Part shown: one piece after another, positions 1 through 8,950 of the stretch
How the letters are laid out: each line of letters starts with the position of its first letter
How positions within the stretch are numbered: the stretch's first letter is position 1
Position numbers and translations under genes: made by a program
Notes under the pieces: model-generated
Database searches by the model: none
What the model was told of the DNA's origin: nothing
What the model saw: the letters and a program-made list of their open reading frames with translations, nothing else
Origin: Streptomyces sp. NBC_01306
GTDB taxonomy: Bacteria; Actinomycetota; Actinomycetes; Streptomycetales; Streptomycetaceae
Direction of reading: 5' to 3'
DNA: 64,000 bases
Assembly (NCBI RefSeq): GCF_026340465.1
Contig: NZ_JAPEPC010000001.1
Location: 6,434,501 to 6,498,500, forward strand

Positions 1-723
1 GCCATCGCCGAGTTCGGCGAGAAGTACGGCGAGCGCGTCCGTGTCGTCACCATCGGAGACTTCTCCAAGGAGCTGTGCGGCGGGACGCATGTCCGCAACA
101 CGGCCCAGCTCGGACTGGTGAAGCTGCTCGGCGAGTCCTCGATCGGCTCCGGTGTGCGCCGGATCGAGGCTCTGGTGGGCGTCGACGCGTACAACTTCCT
201 GGCCAGGGAGCACACGGTGGTCGCCCAGCTCCAGGAGCTGGTCAAGGGCCGCTCCGAGGAGCTGCCCGAGAAGATCTCCGGGATGCTCTCGAAGCTCAAG
301 GACGCCGAGAAGGAGATCGAGAAGTTCCGCGCGGAGAAGGTCCTCCAGGCCGCCGCCGGTCTCGCCGCCGGGGCCAAGGACGTACGCGGTGTCGCCGTGG
401 TGACCGGCCAGGTCCCCGACGGCACGGGCGCCGACGACCTGCGCAGGCTCGTTCTCGACGTACGGGGCCGTATCCAGGGCGACCGCCCCGCCGTGGTGGC
501 CCTCTTCACCACGGCCAACGGCCGCCCGCTGACGGTCATCGCCACCAACGAGGCCGCCAGGGGCCGCGGTCTCAAGGCCGGCGAGCTGGTCCGTACGGCT
601 GCCAAGACCCTCGGTGGCGGCGGTGGCGGCAAGCCGGACGTCGCCCAGGGCGGCGGGCAGAACCCGGACGCCATCGGCGACGCCGTGGCCGCCGTCGAGC
701 GCCTGGTCGGAGAGACCGCCTGA
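1..723 (+). CDS. alaS: Alanine-tRNA ligase, C-terminal part
   Basis: This is the 3' end (240 codons) of alanyl-tRNA synthetase, which charges tRNA-Ala in the cytoplasm; the start lies before the window. The reading frame is open from base 1. Near residue 30 of the fragment it carries the ELCGGTH motif, the last zinc/editing-site signature of AlaRS. A coiled-coil segment rich in Lys and Glu follows (about residues 75-115), then the glycine-rich C-Ala domain, where GGGGGGKPDVAQGGG near the end is the family's C-terminal hallmark. The stop shares one base with the ruvX start (TGATG), so the two are probably cotranscribed. Seen: frame and motifs. Known: alaS-ruvX-mltG-aroE is a conserved actinobacterial order. 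Confidence 0.96.
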   Translation, partial: AIAEFGEKYGERVRVVTIGDFSKELCGGTHVRNTAQLGLVKLLGESSIGSGVRRIEALVGVDAYNFLAREHTVVAQLQELVKGRSEELPEKISGMLSKLKDAEKEIEKFRAEKVLQAAAGLAAGAKDVRGVAVVTGQVPDGTGADDLRRLVLDVRGRIQGDRPAVVALFTTANGRPLTVIATNEAARGRGLKAGELVRTAAKTLGGGGGGKPDVAQGGGQNPDAIGDAVAAVERLVGETA

Positions 724-1187
724 TGCGACGGGGCCGCCGGCTTTCGATCGATGTCGGGGACGCCCGGATCGGGGTCGCCTCGTGCGACCCCGACGGGGTC
801 CTCGCCACACCGGTGGAGACCGTGCCCGGACGTGATGTCCCGGCCGCCCACCGGCGGTTGAAGCAATTGATCGCCGAGTACGAACCGATTGAGGTCGTGG
901 TCGGCCTTCCCCGTTCCCTGAATGGAGGAGAGGGCCCGGCGGCCGCCAAGGTCCGCGGATTCGCCCAGGAACTCGCTCGTGGTATCGCACCCATTCCGGT
1001 GCGATTGATCGACGAGAGGATGACCACAGTGACAGCGAGTCAGAGTTTGCGGGCCTCAGGCGTAAAGTCCCGAAAGGGTCGTTCTGTCATCGACCAGGCG
1101 GCGGCCGTTGTCATCCTGCAGAATGCACTGGAGTCCGAACGGGCGTCAGGCGTTGCTCCAGGTGAGGGCGTCGAAGTGGTTGTCTGA
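723..1187 (+). CDS. ruvX: RuvX/YqgF RNase H-fold resolvase
   Basis: A 154-residue protein of the YqgF/RuvX family, predicted Holliday-junction resolvase and/or pre-16S rRNA 5'-end nuclease. The N-terminal LSIDVGDARIGVA segment holds the first catalytic Asp of the RNase H fold. VVVGLPRSLNGGEGPAA is the family signature, and LIDERMTTVTA and the IDQAAAV segment supply the other conserved acidic residues. The ATG overlaps the alaS stop by one base, which fixes the start and suggests translational coupling. Length is normal for the family. Which of the two biochemical roles applies here cannot be told from sequence. Confidence 0.93.
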   Translation: MRRGRRLSIDVGDARIGVASCDPDGVLATPVETVPGRDVPAAHRRLKQLIAEYEPIEVVVGLPRSLNGGEGPAAAKVRGFAQELARGIAPIPVRLIDERMTTVTASQSLRASGVKSRKGRSVIDQAAAVVILQNALESERASGVAPGEGVEVVV

Positions 1188-1288
1188 CCGGGTTACGGTA
1201 ACGTTCCGCGCCATGCGGCGGTTTTCGAACAGCTGCCGCACAGCACAAGAGGCGGACCGTCCGGAGGCCTCGCGGCTCTAGGGGACCG

Positions 1289-3199
1289 ATGACTGAGTAT
1301 GGCCGGAGCGCAGGCTCCGAACCGTGGCATCCCGAGGACCCGTTGTACGGGGACCAGGGATGGGGAGGTCAGCAGGACGCCTCCGGTCAGACGCCGTACA
1401 ACGGCCAGGCGCAGCAGTACGCCCAGGTGCAGCAGTACGACCAGTACGGCAACCCGGTGTACAGCCCGCCGCAGGACCCGTACCAGCAGCAGTACCCGCA
1501 GCAGCAGGGGCAGTATCCGCAGGACCCGCAGCAGCACGGCGCGGGCCAGGACCAGTACGGCCAGGGCCAGTACGGCCAGAACCAGAACCAGTACGGCCGG
1601 GACCAGCAGCAGTACCCGCAGGACCCGAACCAGCAGCAGTACGCGCAGAATTCGAATGCGCAGCAGTACCCGCAGACCCCGCACCAGCAGGCCCCCGACC
1701 AGCAGGCGCAGTACCAGCAGCAGTACGGGCAGCCCCCGTACCAGCAGGACGCGTACCCGCAGCAGACCCAGCCGCAGCAGAACGGCGGCTGGGACGGCGC
1801 AGCGCAGACCGGTGTGGCGTACGGCGCGGATCCGCACACGCCGTACGGCGGACAGCCGGTGCACCACAACGGGGAGAACCCCGACTTCTACCGGACGCCC
1901 GACGCCTATCCGCCGCCGCAGCCCCCCGGCCGCCGGGACGAGTGGCAGCAGGAGCCGCCCGCGGAGCCCGAGGCCGAGCCGCAGCACGAGCCCGAGACGC
2001 ATCCTTTCTTCACCGGCGCCGACAGTCCTGTCGGCGGCGGCGATGACGACTACGACGACGACCCCGCCGAGACACGTGACGGCACCCGGGACCGCCGGGG
2101 CAAGAGCGGAAAGCCCAAACGCCGCAACGGCTGTGCCTGCTTCGTGGTCTCACTCGTCATGGTCGCCGGCCTCGGCGGCGTGGGCTATGTCGGTTACAGC
2201 TTCTACCAGTCCCGCTACGCACCGCCGCCCGACTACACCGGCGTCGGCAGCACGCCGGTCGAGGTCGAGGTCCCGCAGGGCACGGGCCTCGGCGGGATCG
2301 GCCGGCTGCTGAAGCAGAAGGGCGTCGTCAAGAGCGTCCAGGCGTTCGTCACCGCGGCCGGGAAGAACCCGAAGGGCAAGGCGCTGCAGGCCGGGGTGTA
2401 CAGCCTCAACCAGCAGATGTCCGCGGCGAACGCGGTCACCGCGATGGTGGACCCGAACAGCCTGAACCAGCTGATCATCCCGCCCGGCTGGCGGAACGCC
2501 AATGTGTACGCGGCCATCGACAAACGGCTGGAGCTCAAGGCCGGGACCACCGCCGGCGTCGCCAGGTCGCAGGCCGACAAGCTGGGTCTGCCCGGCTGGG
2601 CCAAGGGGCACAAGAACCTCAAGGACCCGCTGGAGGGCTTCCTGGCGCCGGCGAGCTACCCGATCGCCAAGGGGATGAAGCCGGAGGACCTCCTCAAGAA
2701 GATGGTCGGCCAGTCGGACAAGACGTACGGGGACGACAAACTCGACGCGGCGGCGCACCGGCTGGGGCTGAAGGACTCGTTCCAGGTCGTCACCGTGGCG
2801 AGCATGCTCCAGGCCGAGGGGAAGACGAACGACGACTTCCGGCGGATGGCCGAGGTCATTTACAACAGGCTGAAACCCAGCAATCTCCAGAACACCAATC
2901 AGCGGCTTCAGTTCGACTCCACGTACAACTATCTCAAGGGCCAGAGCAAGATCAATATCGGCTCCACCGAGATCAACAAGAACACGGATCCGTACAACAC
3001 CTATAAGCAGAGAGGGCTGCCCCCCGGACCCATTGGGAATCCGGGCAAGGACGCCATGGCGGCAGCGTTGAATCCGACAAAGGACGGCTACTACTTCTTT
3101 GTTTCGATCGACGGGCACCAAACCGAATTCGCCAAGACGTATGCGGAGTTCATGAAGTTGAAGACGCAGTTCGATGCCAAACAGAGCAGCAATGGCTGA
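1289..3199 (+). CDS. mltG: Endolytic murein transglycosylase MltG (YceG-like) with Q/Y-rich N-terminus
   Basis: A 636-residue membrane-anchored lytic transglycosylase that cuts nascent peptidoglycan strands. The first ~200 residues are cytoplasmic low complexity built from Gln-Tyr-Pro repeats (QQYPQ, GQYGQ), followed by an acidic stretch and a basic KRRNG stop-transfer cluster. One membrane segment follows at about residues 284-306, then the extracellular YceG domain (about 320-630). The ASMLQAE motif carries the expected catalytic Glu, and GLPPGPIGNPG is the C-terminal signature. RBS AGGGGACCG precedes the ATG. The repeat region is coded mainly with CAG and TAC. The long Q/Y tail is a streptomycete feature of this family; its function is not known to me. 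Confidence 0.93.
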   Translation: MTEYGRSAGSEPWHPEDPLYGDQGWGGQQDASGQTPYNGQAQQYAQVQQYDQYGNPVYSPPQDPYQQQYPQQQGQYPQDPQQHGAGQDQYGQGQYGQNQNQYGRDQQQYPQDPNQQQYAQNSNAQQYPQTPHQQAPDQQAQYQQQYGQPPYQQDAYPQQTQPQQNGGWDGAAQTGVAYGADPHTPYGGQPVHHNGENPDFYRTPDAYPPPQPPGRRDEWQQEPPAEPEAEPQHEPETHPFFTGADSPVGGGDDDYDDDPAETRDGTRDRRGKSGKPKRRNGCACFVVSLVMVAGLGGVGYVGYSFYQSRYAPPPDYTGVGSTPVEVEVPQGTGLGGIGRLLKQKGVVKSVQAFVTAAGKNPKGKALQAGVYSLNQQMSAANAVTAMVDPNSLNQLIIPPGWRNANVYAAIDKRLELKAGTTAGVARSQADKLGLPGWAKGHKNLKDPLEGFLAPASYPIAKGMKPEDLLKKMVGQSDKTYGDDKLDAAAHRLGLKDSFQVVTVASMLQAEGKTNDDFRRMAEVIYNRLKPSNLQNTNQRLQFDSTYNYLKGQSKINIGSTEINKNTDPYNTYKQRGLPPGPIGNPGKDAMAAALNPTKDGYYFFVSIDGHQTEFAKTYAEFMKLKTQFDAKQSSNG

Positions 3200-4019
3200 G
3201 GCTCGCAGGGCGGCCGTTCTGGGCTCGCCGATCGCGCACTCGCTCTCGCCGGTGCTGCACCGTGCCGCGTACCGGGAACTCGGCCTCGGTGACTGGTCGT
3301 ACGACCGTTTCGAGGTGGACGAGGCGGCCCTCCCGGCGTTCGTCGACGGGCTGGGCGCGTCCTGGGCCGGGCTCTCGCTGACCATGCCGCTCAAGCGGGC
3401 GGTCATCCCGCTGCTCGACGAGGTGACCGCGACGGCCGCATCCGTCGAAGCGGTCAACACGGTGGTGTTCACCGCCGACGGGCGCCGGGTGGGTGACAAC
3501 ACCGACATCCCGGGGATGATCGCCGCGATGCGTGAGCGCGGCGTCGAGAAGGTCGAGTCGGCCGCCGTCCTGGGCGCGGGCGCCACCGCCTCGTCCGCCC
3601 TCGCGGCCCTCTCCCTCATCTGTACGGGCCCGGTCACCGCCTACGTACGCAGTGCCGCCCGCGCCCAGGAGATGCGCGGCTGGGGCGAACGGCTGGGCGT
3701 CGACGTGCGCACGGCCGACTGGGCGGAGGCCGCCGGGGCGTTCAACGCGCCGCTGGTCATCGCGACCACCCCGGCCGGCACCACCGACGCGCTCGCCGCC
3801 GCCGTCCCCGACGCGCCCGGCACGCTCTTCGACGTGCTGTACGAGCCGTGGCCGACACCGCTCGCCACCGCCTGGCAGTCCCGCGGCGGGGCCGTCGTCG
3901 GCGGCCTCGACCTGCTGGTGCACCAGGCGGTGCTCCAGGTCGAGCAGATGACCGGGAGCAGCCCCGCACCGCTGGCCGCCATGCGGGAAGCGGGAGAGCG
4001 GGCGCTCGCCTCGCGGTGA
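3192..4019 (+). CDS. aroE: Shikimate dehydrogenase
   Basis: A 275-residue shikimate 5-dehydrogenase (3-dehydroshikimate plus NADPH to shikimate). The N-terminal GSPIAHSLSPVLHR motif binds shikimate, LTMPLKR holds the catalytic Lys, and VLGAGATASSALAAL is the dinucleotide-binding loop; the C-terminal GLDLLVHQAVLQ segment is typical. I place the start at the ATG that overlaps the mltG stop by 8 bases; an in-frame ATG six codons upstream (3174) is also possible. It belongs to the mltG transcription unit and is separated from aroC by a minus-strand gene. Confidence 0.95.
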   Translation: MAEARRAAVLGSPIAHSLSPVLHRAAYRELGLGDWSYDRFEVDEAALPAFVDGLGASWAGLSLTMPLKRAVIPLLDEVTATAASVEAVNTVVFTADGRRVGDNTDIPGMIAAMRERGVEKVESAAVLGAGATASSALAALSLICTGPVTAYVRSAARAQEMRGWGERLGVDVRTADWAEAAGAFNAPLVIATTPAGTTDALAAAVPDAPGTLFDVLYEPWPTPLATAWQSRGGAVVGGLDLLVHQAVLQVEQMTGSSPAPLAAMREAGERALASR

Positions 4020-4065
4020 GGCTCGGCCTGCCGTACGTACACACGGCATCCGGCAGTGCGGCGGG

Positions 4066-4440
4066 TCAGCCGCGGTGCCGGAGGCCGATGCCCGTACCCG
4101 CCGCGTAGTCCTGGGTCCAGCTGCGGCCCGCGTCGGACTTCCAGGTGACCTGGACGGTGTCGCCCAGGGCCCTGACGCGCTCCACCGTCATGGAGCGGTC
4201 ACTGTCCCTGACATCGCCGCGGCGCAGCTCCCGCGCCTCCACGGTGACGCGCTCGGCGGGCTGTGCGCGCTGTGCCTCGCCGGCCGCCCGCACCAGGGCG
4301 GCGGCCAGCTCCCTGGCCTGCGCGGGGGAGCAGTGCAGCACGGTCTCCGGGGCCTGCGGCGACGTCCGCGCGGTGAGCCGTACTCCTGCGGCGCCCGCCG
4401 TCAGGGTCACCCCCGCGCCGTCCGCGAGATCCAGTTCCAC
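4066..4440 (-). CDS. Conserved hypothetical protein between aroE and aroC
   Basis: A 124-residue protein I do not recognise by family name. I chose the GTG at 4440 because GGAGAG/GGAGAGC lies just upstream; an in-frame ATG at 4506 would add 22 residues of less convincing sequence. It starts with an acidic beta-type segment (ELDLADGAGVTLTAG), has a helical middle with a CSPAQARELAAALV stretch, and ends in a beta-rich part with TWKSDAGRSWTQDY. No signal peptide or membrane segment is seen. It is convergent with aroE and faces away from aroC. Third-codon bias supports that it is real; no function can be assigned. Confidence 0.7.
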   Translation of the reverse strand: MELDLADGAGVTLTAGAAGVRLTARTSPQAPETVLHCSPAQARELAAALVRAAGEAQRAQPAERVTVEARELRRGDVRDSDRSMTVERVRALGDTVQVTWKSDAGRSWTQDYAAGTGIGLRHRG

Positions 4441-4710
4441 GCGCTCTCCGTCTCTCTCCGGCGGCCCGCGTCCGGGGGCCGCCCCGCTCTCCGGTGACCT
4501 CCGCATTGGAGCACACCGCGCGCCCCTGCCCCGGCGCCGGACGCCGGATCCGGCGGCGCCCGGACGGTCCTTACGGGGACCGGGCCGACGTCCGCCAGCT
4601 GGACCCGTGACCGCCCGGCGCCCCGGTCGTGGGAGGATCGGGTCAGGCGGGCCAGGGCCGCGCACCCGGTCGCGCCGTCGCAGATCGAGGCGCGAGCATG
4701 AGGAGCACCG

Positions 4711-5895
4711 TTGAGCAGGTTGCGTTGGCTGACCGCGGGGGAGTCGCACGGACCCGCACTGGTGGCGACGCTGGAGGGGCTTCCCGCCGGCGTCCCGGTC
4801 ACCACGGACATGGTGGCGGACGCGCTCGCCCGGCGGCGGCTCGGATACGGCCGCGGCGCCCGGATGAAGTTCGAGAAGGACGAGGTCACCTTCCTCGGCG
4901 GGGTCCGGCACGGGCTGACCATGGGCGGCCCGGTGGCCGTCATGATCGGCAACACCGAGTGGCCCAAGTGGGAGAAGGTCATGTCGGCCGACCCGGTCGA
5001 CCCCGACGAGCTGGCCCAGCTGGCCCGCAACGCCCCGCTGACCCGCCCCCGCCCCGGCCACGCGGACCTCGCGGGTATGCAGAAGTACGCGCTGGACGAG
5101 GCCCGGCCGATCCTGGAGCGCGCCAGCGCCCGTGAGACGGCGGCCCGCGTCGCCCTCGGCACGGTGGCCCGCTCCTACCTGAAGGAGACGACCGGCATCG
5201 AACTCGTCTCGCACGTCGTGGAGCTGGCCGGAGCGAAGGCCCCCTACGGCGTCGTCCCGGTCCCCGCCGACGAGGCGCGGCTGGACGAGGACCCGGTGCG
5301 CTGCCTGGACGCGGACGCGTCGAAGGCGATGGTCGCCGAGATCGACCAGGCCCACAAGGACGGTGACACCCTCGGCGGTGTGGTCGAGGTGCTCGCCTAC
5401 GGCGTACCGGTCGGCCTCGGTTCGCATGTCCACTGGGACCGCAGGCTCGACGCCAGGCTCGCCGCCGCCCTGATGGGCATCCAGGCCATCAAGGGCGTCG
5501 AGGTCGGCGACGGCTTCGACCTGGCCCGGGTGCCGGGCTCCAAGGCCCACGACGAGATCGTGCCGACCGATGAGGGCGTACGCCGCACATCGGGCCGCTC
5601 CGGTGGTACCGAGGGCGGAATGTCCACCGGTGAACTGCTGCGCGTCCGGGCCGCGATGAAGCCGATCGCGACCGTGCCCCGCGCGCTCGCCACCATCGAC
5701 GTGGCCACCGGCGAGGTCGCCGCCGCGCACCACCAGCGCTCGGACGTCTGCGCGGTGCCTGCCGCCGGGATCGTCGCCGAGGCCATGGTCGCGCTGGTCC
5801 TGGCGGACGCGGTCGCGGAGAAGTTCGGCGGCGACAGTGTCGGCGAGACCCGCAGGAACGTCCGGTCGTTCCTCGACAACCTGCAGATCCGATGA
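4711..5895 (+). CDS. aroC: Chorismate synthase
   Basis: A 394-residue chorismate synthase, making chorismate from 5-enolpyruvylshikimate 3-phosphate with reduced FMN as cofactor. It starts at a TTG with a well-spaced GAGGAGCACCG. The N-terminal LTAGESHGPALVATLEGLP is family signature 1, RPRPGHADLAG is signature 2, and HQRSDVCAVPAAGIVAEAM is the C-terminal signature. The stop overlaps the aroK ATG by four bases, so aroC-aroK-aroB-aroQ form one translationally coupled operon. The 270 bases upstream presumably hold the promoter. Confidence 0.97.
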   Translation: MSRLRWLTAGESHGPALVATLEGLPAGVPVTTDMVADALARRRLGYGRGARMKFEKDEVTFLGGVRHGLTMGGPVAVMIGNTEWPKWEKVMSADPVDPDELAQLARNAPLTRPRPGHADLAGMQKYALDEARPILERASARETAARVALGTVARSYLKETTGIELVSHVVELAGAKAPYGVVPVPADEARLDEDPVRCLDADASKAMVAEIDQAHKDGDTLGGVVEVLAYGVPVGLGSHVHWDRRLDARLAAALMGIQAIKGVEVGDGFDLARVPGSKAHDEIVPTDEGVRRTSGRSGGTEGGMSTGELLRVRAAMKPIATVPRALATIDVATGEVAAAHHQRSDVCAVPAAGIVAEAMVALVLADAVAEKFGGDSVGETRRNVRSFLDNLQIR

Positions 5896-6449
5896 CCGGG
5901 CCGCTGGTCGTCCTCGTCGGCCCGATGGGCGTCGGCAAGTCCACCGTCGGTGAACTGCTCGCCGAGCGGCTCGGCGCGGGCTACCGCGACACCGACGCCG
6001 ACATCGTGGCCGCCGAGGGCCGCACCATCGCGGACATCTTCGTCGACGACGGCGAGGACCACTTCCGCGCCCTGGAACGCGCGGCGGTACGCGAGGCGGT
6101 GACCGGGCACACCGGCGTACTGTCGCTCGGCGGCGGCGCGGTCCTCGACCCGGCCACCCGCGAGCTGCTCGCCGGCCGCCCCGTCGTCTACCTCTCCATG
6201 GACGTGGACGAGGCGGTCAAGCGGGTCGGGCTCAACACCGCGCGCCCGCTGCTCGCCGTCAACCCGCGCCGTCAGTGGCGTGAGCTGATGGACGCGCGGC
6301 GGTCCCTGTACACCGAAGTCGCCCGTGCCGTCGTCGCCACCGACGGCCTGTTCCCCGAAGAGGTCGCCGAGGCGGTCCTCGACGCCCTGGAGCTCCGGCT
6401 CCCCGCAGGGGACATCACCCCGCCCCCCGGCCAGGAGAAGACCGTATGA
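5892..6449 (+). CDS. aroK: Shikimate kinase
   Basis: A 185-residue shikimate kinase, phosphorylating shikimate at O3 with ATP. The P-loop GPMGVGKSTVG lies at residues 10-20, DTDADI binds the metal and shikimate, and LSLGGGAVL is the substrate-binding glycine loop. RPLL in the lid region carries the conserved Arg. The C-terminal ~15 residues are a proline-rich tail not needed for the fold. ATGA overlaps join it to aroC upstream and aroB downstream. Confidence 0.95.
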   Translation: MTGPLVVLVGPMGVGKSTVGELLAERLGAGYRDTDADIVAAEGRTIADIFVDDGEDHFRALERAAVREAVTGHTGVLSLGGGAVLDPATRELLAGRPVVYLSMDVDEAVKRVGLNTARPLLAVNPRRQWRELMDARRSLYTEVARAVVATDGLFPEEVAEAVLDALELRLPAGDITPPPGQEKTV

Positions 6450-7540
6450 CGCAGGACGCCCCCATCCGTATCCAGGTCGGCGGCACGGACGGCCACGATC
6501 CGTACGAGGTGCTGGTCGGCCGTCAGCTGCTGGGCGAACTGCCCGCGCTGATCGGCGAGCAGACCAGGCGGGTCGCCGTACTGCACCCCGAGGCGCTGGC
6601 CGAGACCGGCGAGGCGGTGCGCCAGGACCTCGCCGACCAGGGGTACGAGGCCATCGCGGTCCAGCTGCCCAACGCCGAGGAGGCCAAGACCGTCGAGGTC
6701 GCCGCCTACTGCTGGAAGGCGCTGGGCCAGACCGGGTTCACCCGCACCGATGTCATCATCGGCGTCGGCGGCGGCGCGACCACCGATGTGGCCGGGTTCG
6801 TCGCGGCGACCTGGCTGCGCGGAGTGCGCTGGATCGCGGTCCCCACCACCGTGCTCGGCATGGTGGACGCGGCCGTCGGCGGCAAGACCGGCATCAACAC
6901 CGCCGAGGGCAAGAACCTGGTGGGCGCCTTCCACCCGCCCGCCGGGGTGCTCTGCGACCTCGCCGCGCTGGACTCGCTCCCGGTCAACGACTACGTCTCC
7001 GGGATGGCCGAGATCATCAAGGCCGGTTTCATCGCCGACCCGGCCATCCTCGACCTCGTGGAGTCCGACCCCGAGGGGGCCCGTACACCCGCAGGACCGC
7101 ACACCGCCGAGCTGATCGAGCGGTCCATCCGGGTCAAGGCCGAGGTCGTGTCGAACGACCTCAAGGAGTCGGGGCTGCGGGAGATCCTCAACTACGGCCA
7201 CACGCTCGCCCACGCCATCGAGAAGAACGAGCGCTACAAGTGGCGGCACGGCGCCGCCGTCTCGGTCGGCATGGTGTTCGCCGCCGAACTCGGCCGTCTC
7301 GCGGGGCGCCTCGACGACGCGACCGCCGACCGGCACAGCGCCGTACTCGCCTCCGTCGGGCTGCCGCTGACCTACCGGGGCGACCAGTGGCCCAAGCTCC
7401 TGGAGACGATGAAGGTCGACAAGAAGTCCCGGGGCAACGTCCTGCGCTTCATCGTCCTCGACGGACTCGCCAAGCCGACGGTCCTGGAGGGTCCCGACCC
7501 GGCCGTCCTGCTCGCCGCGTTCGGTGAGGTCTCCGCGTGA
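6446..7540 (+). CDS. aroB: 3-Dehydroquinate synthase
   Basis: A 364-residue NAD- and zinc-dependent 3-dehydroquinate synthase, converting DAHP to 3-dehydroquinate. GVGGGATTDVAGFVAATW is the NAD-binding glycine signature, and PTTVLGMVDAAVGGKTGIN is the second family motif. The zinc ligands are the Glu in GMAEIIKAG, the His in NYGHTLAHAIE and the His in WRHGAAVSVGM. It sits between aroK and aroQ with four-base overlaps on both sides. Confidence 0.97.
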   Translation: MTQDAPIRIQVGGTDGHDPYEVLVGRQLLGELPALIGEQTRRVAVLHPEALAETGEAVRQDLADQGYEAIAVQLPNAEEAKTVEVAAYCWKALGQTGFTRTDVIIGVGGGATTDVAGFVAATWLRGVRWIAVPTTVLGMVDAAVGGKTGINTAEGKNLVGAFHPPAGVLCDLAALDSLPVNDYVSGMAEIIKAGFIADPAILDLVESDPEGARTPAGPHTAELIERSIRVKAEVVSNDLKESGLREILNYGHTLAHAIEKNERYKWRHGAAVSVGMVFAAELGRLAGRLDDATADRHSAVLASVGLPLTYRGDQWPKLLETMKVDKKSRGNVLRFIVLDGLAKPTVLEGPDPAVLLAAFGEVSA

Positions 7541-7977
7541 GCGCCCGCGTCCTCGTCCTCAACGGCCCCAACCTGGGCAGGCTGGGCTCCCGCGAGCCCG
7601 ACGTCTACGGTGCGACGTCGTACGCGGGACTCGTCGAGGCCTGCACCCTGCTGGGCAAGGAGCTCGGTCTCGACGTCGAGGTGCGTGAGACCAACGACGA
7701 GGGCGAGATGATCCGCTGGCTGCACGAGGCGGCCGACGGTGCGGTCCCCGTCGTGATCAACCCCGGTGCATTCACGCACTACTCGTACGCGATGCGGGAC
7801 GCGGCGGCCCAGCGCACCGCCCCGCTCATCGAGGTGCACATCTCGAATCCGTACGCCCGCGAGGAGTTCCGTCACAACTCGGTAATCGCCGCGGTCGCCA
7901 GCGGTACCGTGGCGGGCTTCGGGATCGGCTCCTACCGCCTCGCCCTGCGGGCGCTGGCCGGGGAACTCCCCGGCTGA
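7537..7977 (+). CDS. aroQ: 3-Dehydroquinate dehydratase, type II
   Basis: A 146-residue type II dehydroquinase, the dodecameric enzyme that dehydrates 3-dehydroquinate to 3-dehydroshikimate. NGPNLGRLGSREPDVYG carries the catalytic Arg and the lid Tyr region, NPGAFTHYSYAMRDA holds the substrate-binding Asn, and EVHISNPYAREEFRHNSV contains the catalytic His and the conserved Arg. The GTG start overlaps the aroB stop (GTGA). It is the last gene of the aroCKBQ operon and is followed by a hairpin. Confidence 0.96.
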   Translation: MSARVLVLNGPNLGRLGSREPDVYGATSYAGLVEACTLLGKELGLDVEVRETNDEGEMIRWLHEAADGAVPVVINPGAFTHYSYAMRDAAAQRTAPLIEVHISNPYAREEFRHNSVIAAVASGTVAGFGIGSYRLALRALAGELPG

Positions 7978-7991
7978 AGCCGGACTTTGGT

Positions 7992-8029
7992 CCCTCCCCG
8001 GCCGTTCACAGGGTGCCGGCCGGGGAGGG
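7992..8029 (+). terminator. Hairpin after aroQ
   Basis: A perfect 12-bp inverted repeat (CCCTCCCCGGCC / GGCCGGGGAGGG) with a 14-base loop begins 15 bases after the aroQ stop. There is no U-tract, as is usual in Streptomyces. It probably ends the aro operon before the next gene. Confidence 0.6.
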
Positions 8030-8079
8030 TACCGTTCAGTACGAGAACCAGTCGGCTGAGCGAGACGGAGTGGCACCGG

Positions 8080-8889
8080 ATGCAGCACGCTGTGGGACCT
8101 CCGCTGCCGCCGCCCCCACCGGGCGCCGCAGGCTGGGGACAGAGCGCCCAGCATCCCGGCCGGCCCCCGGGCTGGGTGGCACCCGGCCGGCCGGCGGGCC
8201 CGCCCGCGCCGCCGCCCCAGCCGCCGCCGGCGCCGCCGTCCATGGAGACGACCGGCCACATCCAGCTGCCGCCCGGTGGGCCGGTCCCGCTGCCGGCGCC
8301 GCCCGTGGCCAGCACCCCGGCCGACACCGGCAACACCACGCTCGCCGTCCTCCTCATAGGACCGGCGGGCGCCGGCAAGACCACCGTCGCCCGGCACTGG
8401 GCGCGGAGCCGCCGGATGCCCACGTCGCACATCAGCCTCGACGACGTACGCGAGTGGGTCTGCTCCGGTTTCGCCGACCCCAAGACCGGCTGGAACGACC
8501 ACTCCGAGGCCCAGTACCGGCTGGCCCGCCGCACCTGCGGCTTCGCCGCGCGCAACTTCCTGGCCAACGGCATCTCCTGCATCCTCGACGACGCGGTCTT
8601 CCCCGACCGCCCGGTCGTCGGCCTCGGCGGCTGGAAGCGCCACGTGGGCCCCGGCCTGCTGCCCGTCGTCCTGCTGCCGGGCCTGGAAGTCGTCCTGGAG
8701 CGCAACGCGGCCCGCAGCGGCAACCGCCGCCTCGGCGACGAGGAAGTCGCCCGGATCCACGGCCGGATGGCCGGCTGGTACGGCTCGGGGCTGCCGATCA
8801 TCGACAACTCGGGCTACGACGTGGCGACCACCGCCCAGGTGCTCGACGACGTACTCGCCCGCTCCATCGCCTCCCCTCCGACCTGGTGA
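8080..8889 (+). CDS. P-loop ATPase/kinase-like protein with proline-rich N-terminus
   Basis: A 269-residue protein. Residues 1-85 are rich in Pro and Gly (runs of up to seven Pro) and look disordered. The remaining part is a P-loop domain: LLIGPAGAGKTTVARHW is Walker A near residue 95, and SHISLDDVREWVCSGFADP resembles the substrate-binding Asp region of polynucleotide-kinase or AAA_33 type small kinases. ILDDAVFPDRPVVGLGGWKR and VVLLPGLEVVLERNAARSG also fit that family. The substrate is unknown. The ATG follows GACGGAGTGGCACCGG. It is encoded just before the M24-like gene, in the order conserved in streptomycetes. Confidence 0.8.
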   Translation: MQHAVGPPLPPPPPGAAGWGQSAQHPGRPPGWVAPGRPAGPPAPPPQPPPAPPSMETTGHIQLPPGGPVPLPAPPVASTPADTGNTTLAVLLIGPAGAGKTTVARHWARSRRMPTSHISLDDVREWVCSGFADPKTGWNDHSEAQYRLARRTCGFAARNFLANGISCILDDAVFPDRPVVGLGGWKRHVGPGLLPVVLLPGLEVVLERNAARSGNRRLGDEEVARIHGRMAGWYGSGLPIIDNSGYDVATTAQVLDDVLARSIASPPTW

Positions 8890-8950
8890 AGCTCCCCGGT
8901 CGGACGCGCTGAACCAGCCGGGACCCGCTGCCGCTCCTAGGCTCGGGACC

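Noticed and set aside
1387..1869. A Cys/Trp/Tyr-rich minus-strand open frame of 160 codons
   Set aside because: Its odd composition is the complement of the CAG/TAC repeats in mltG.
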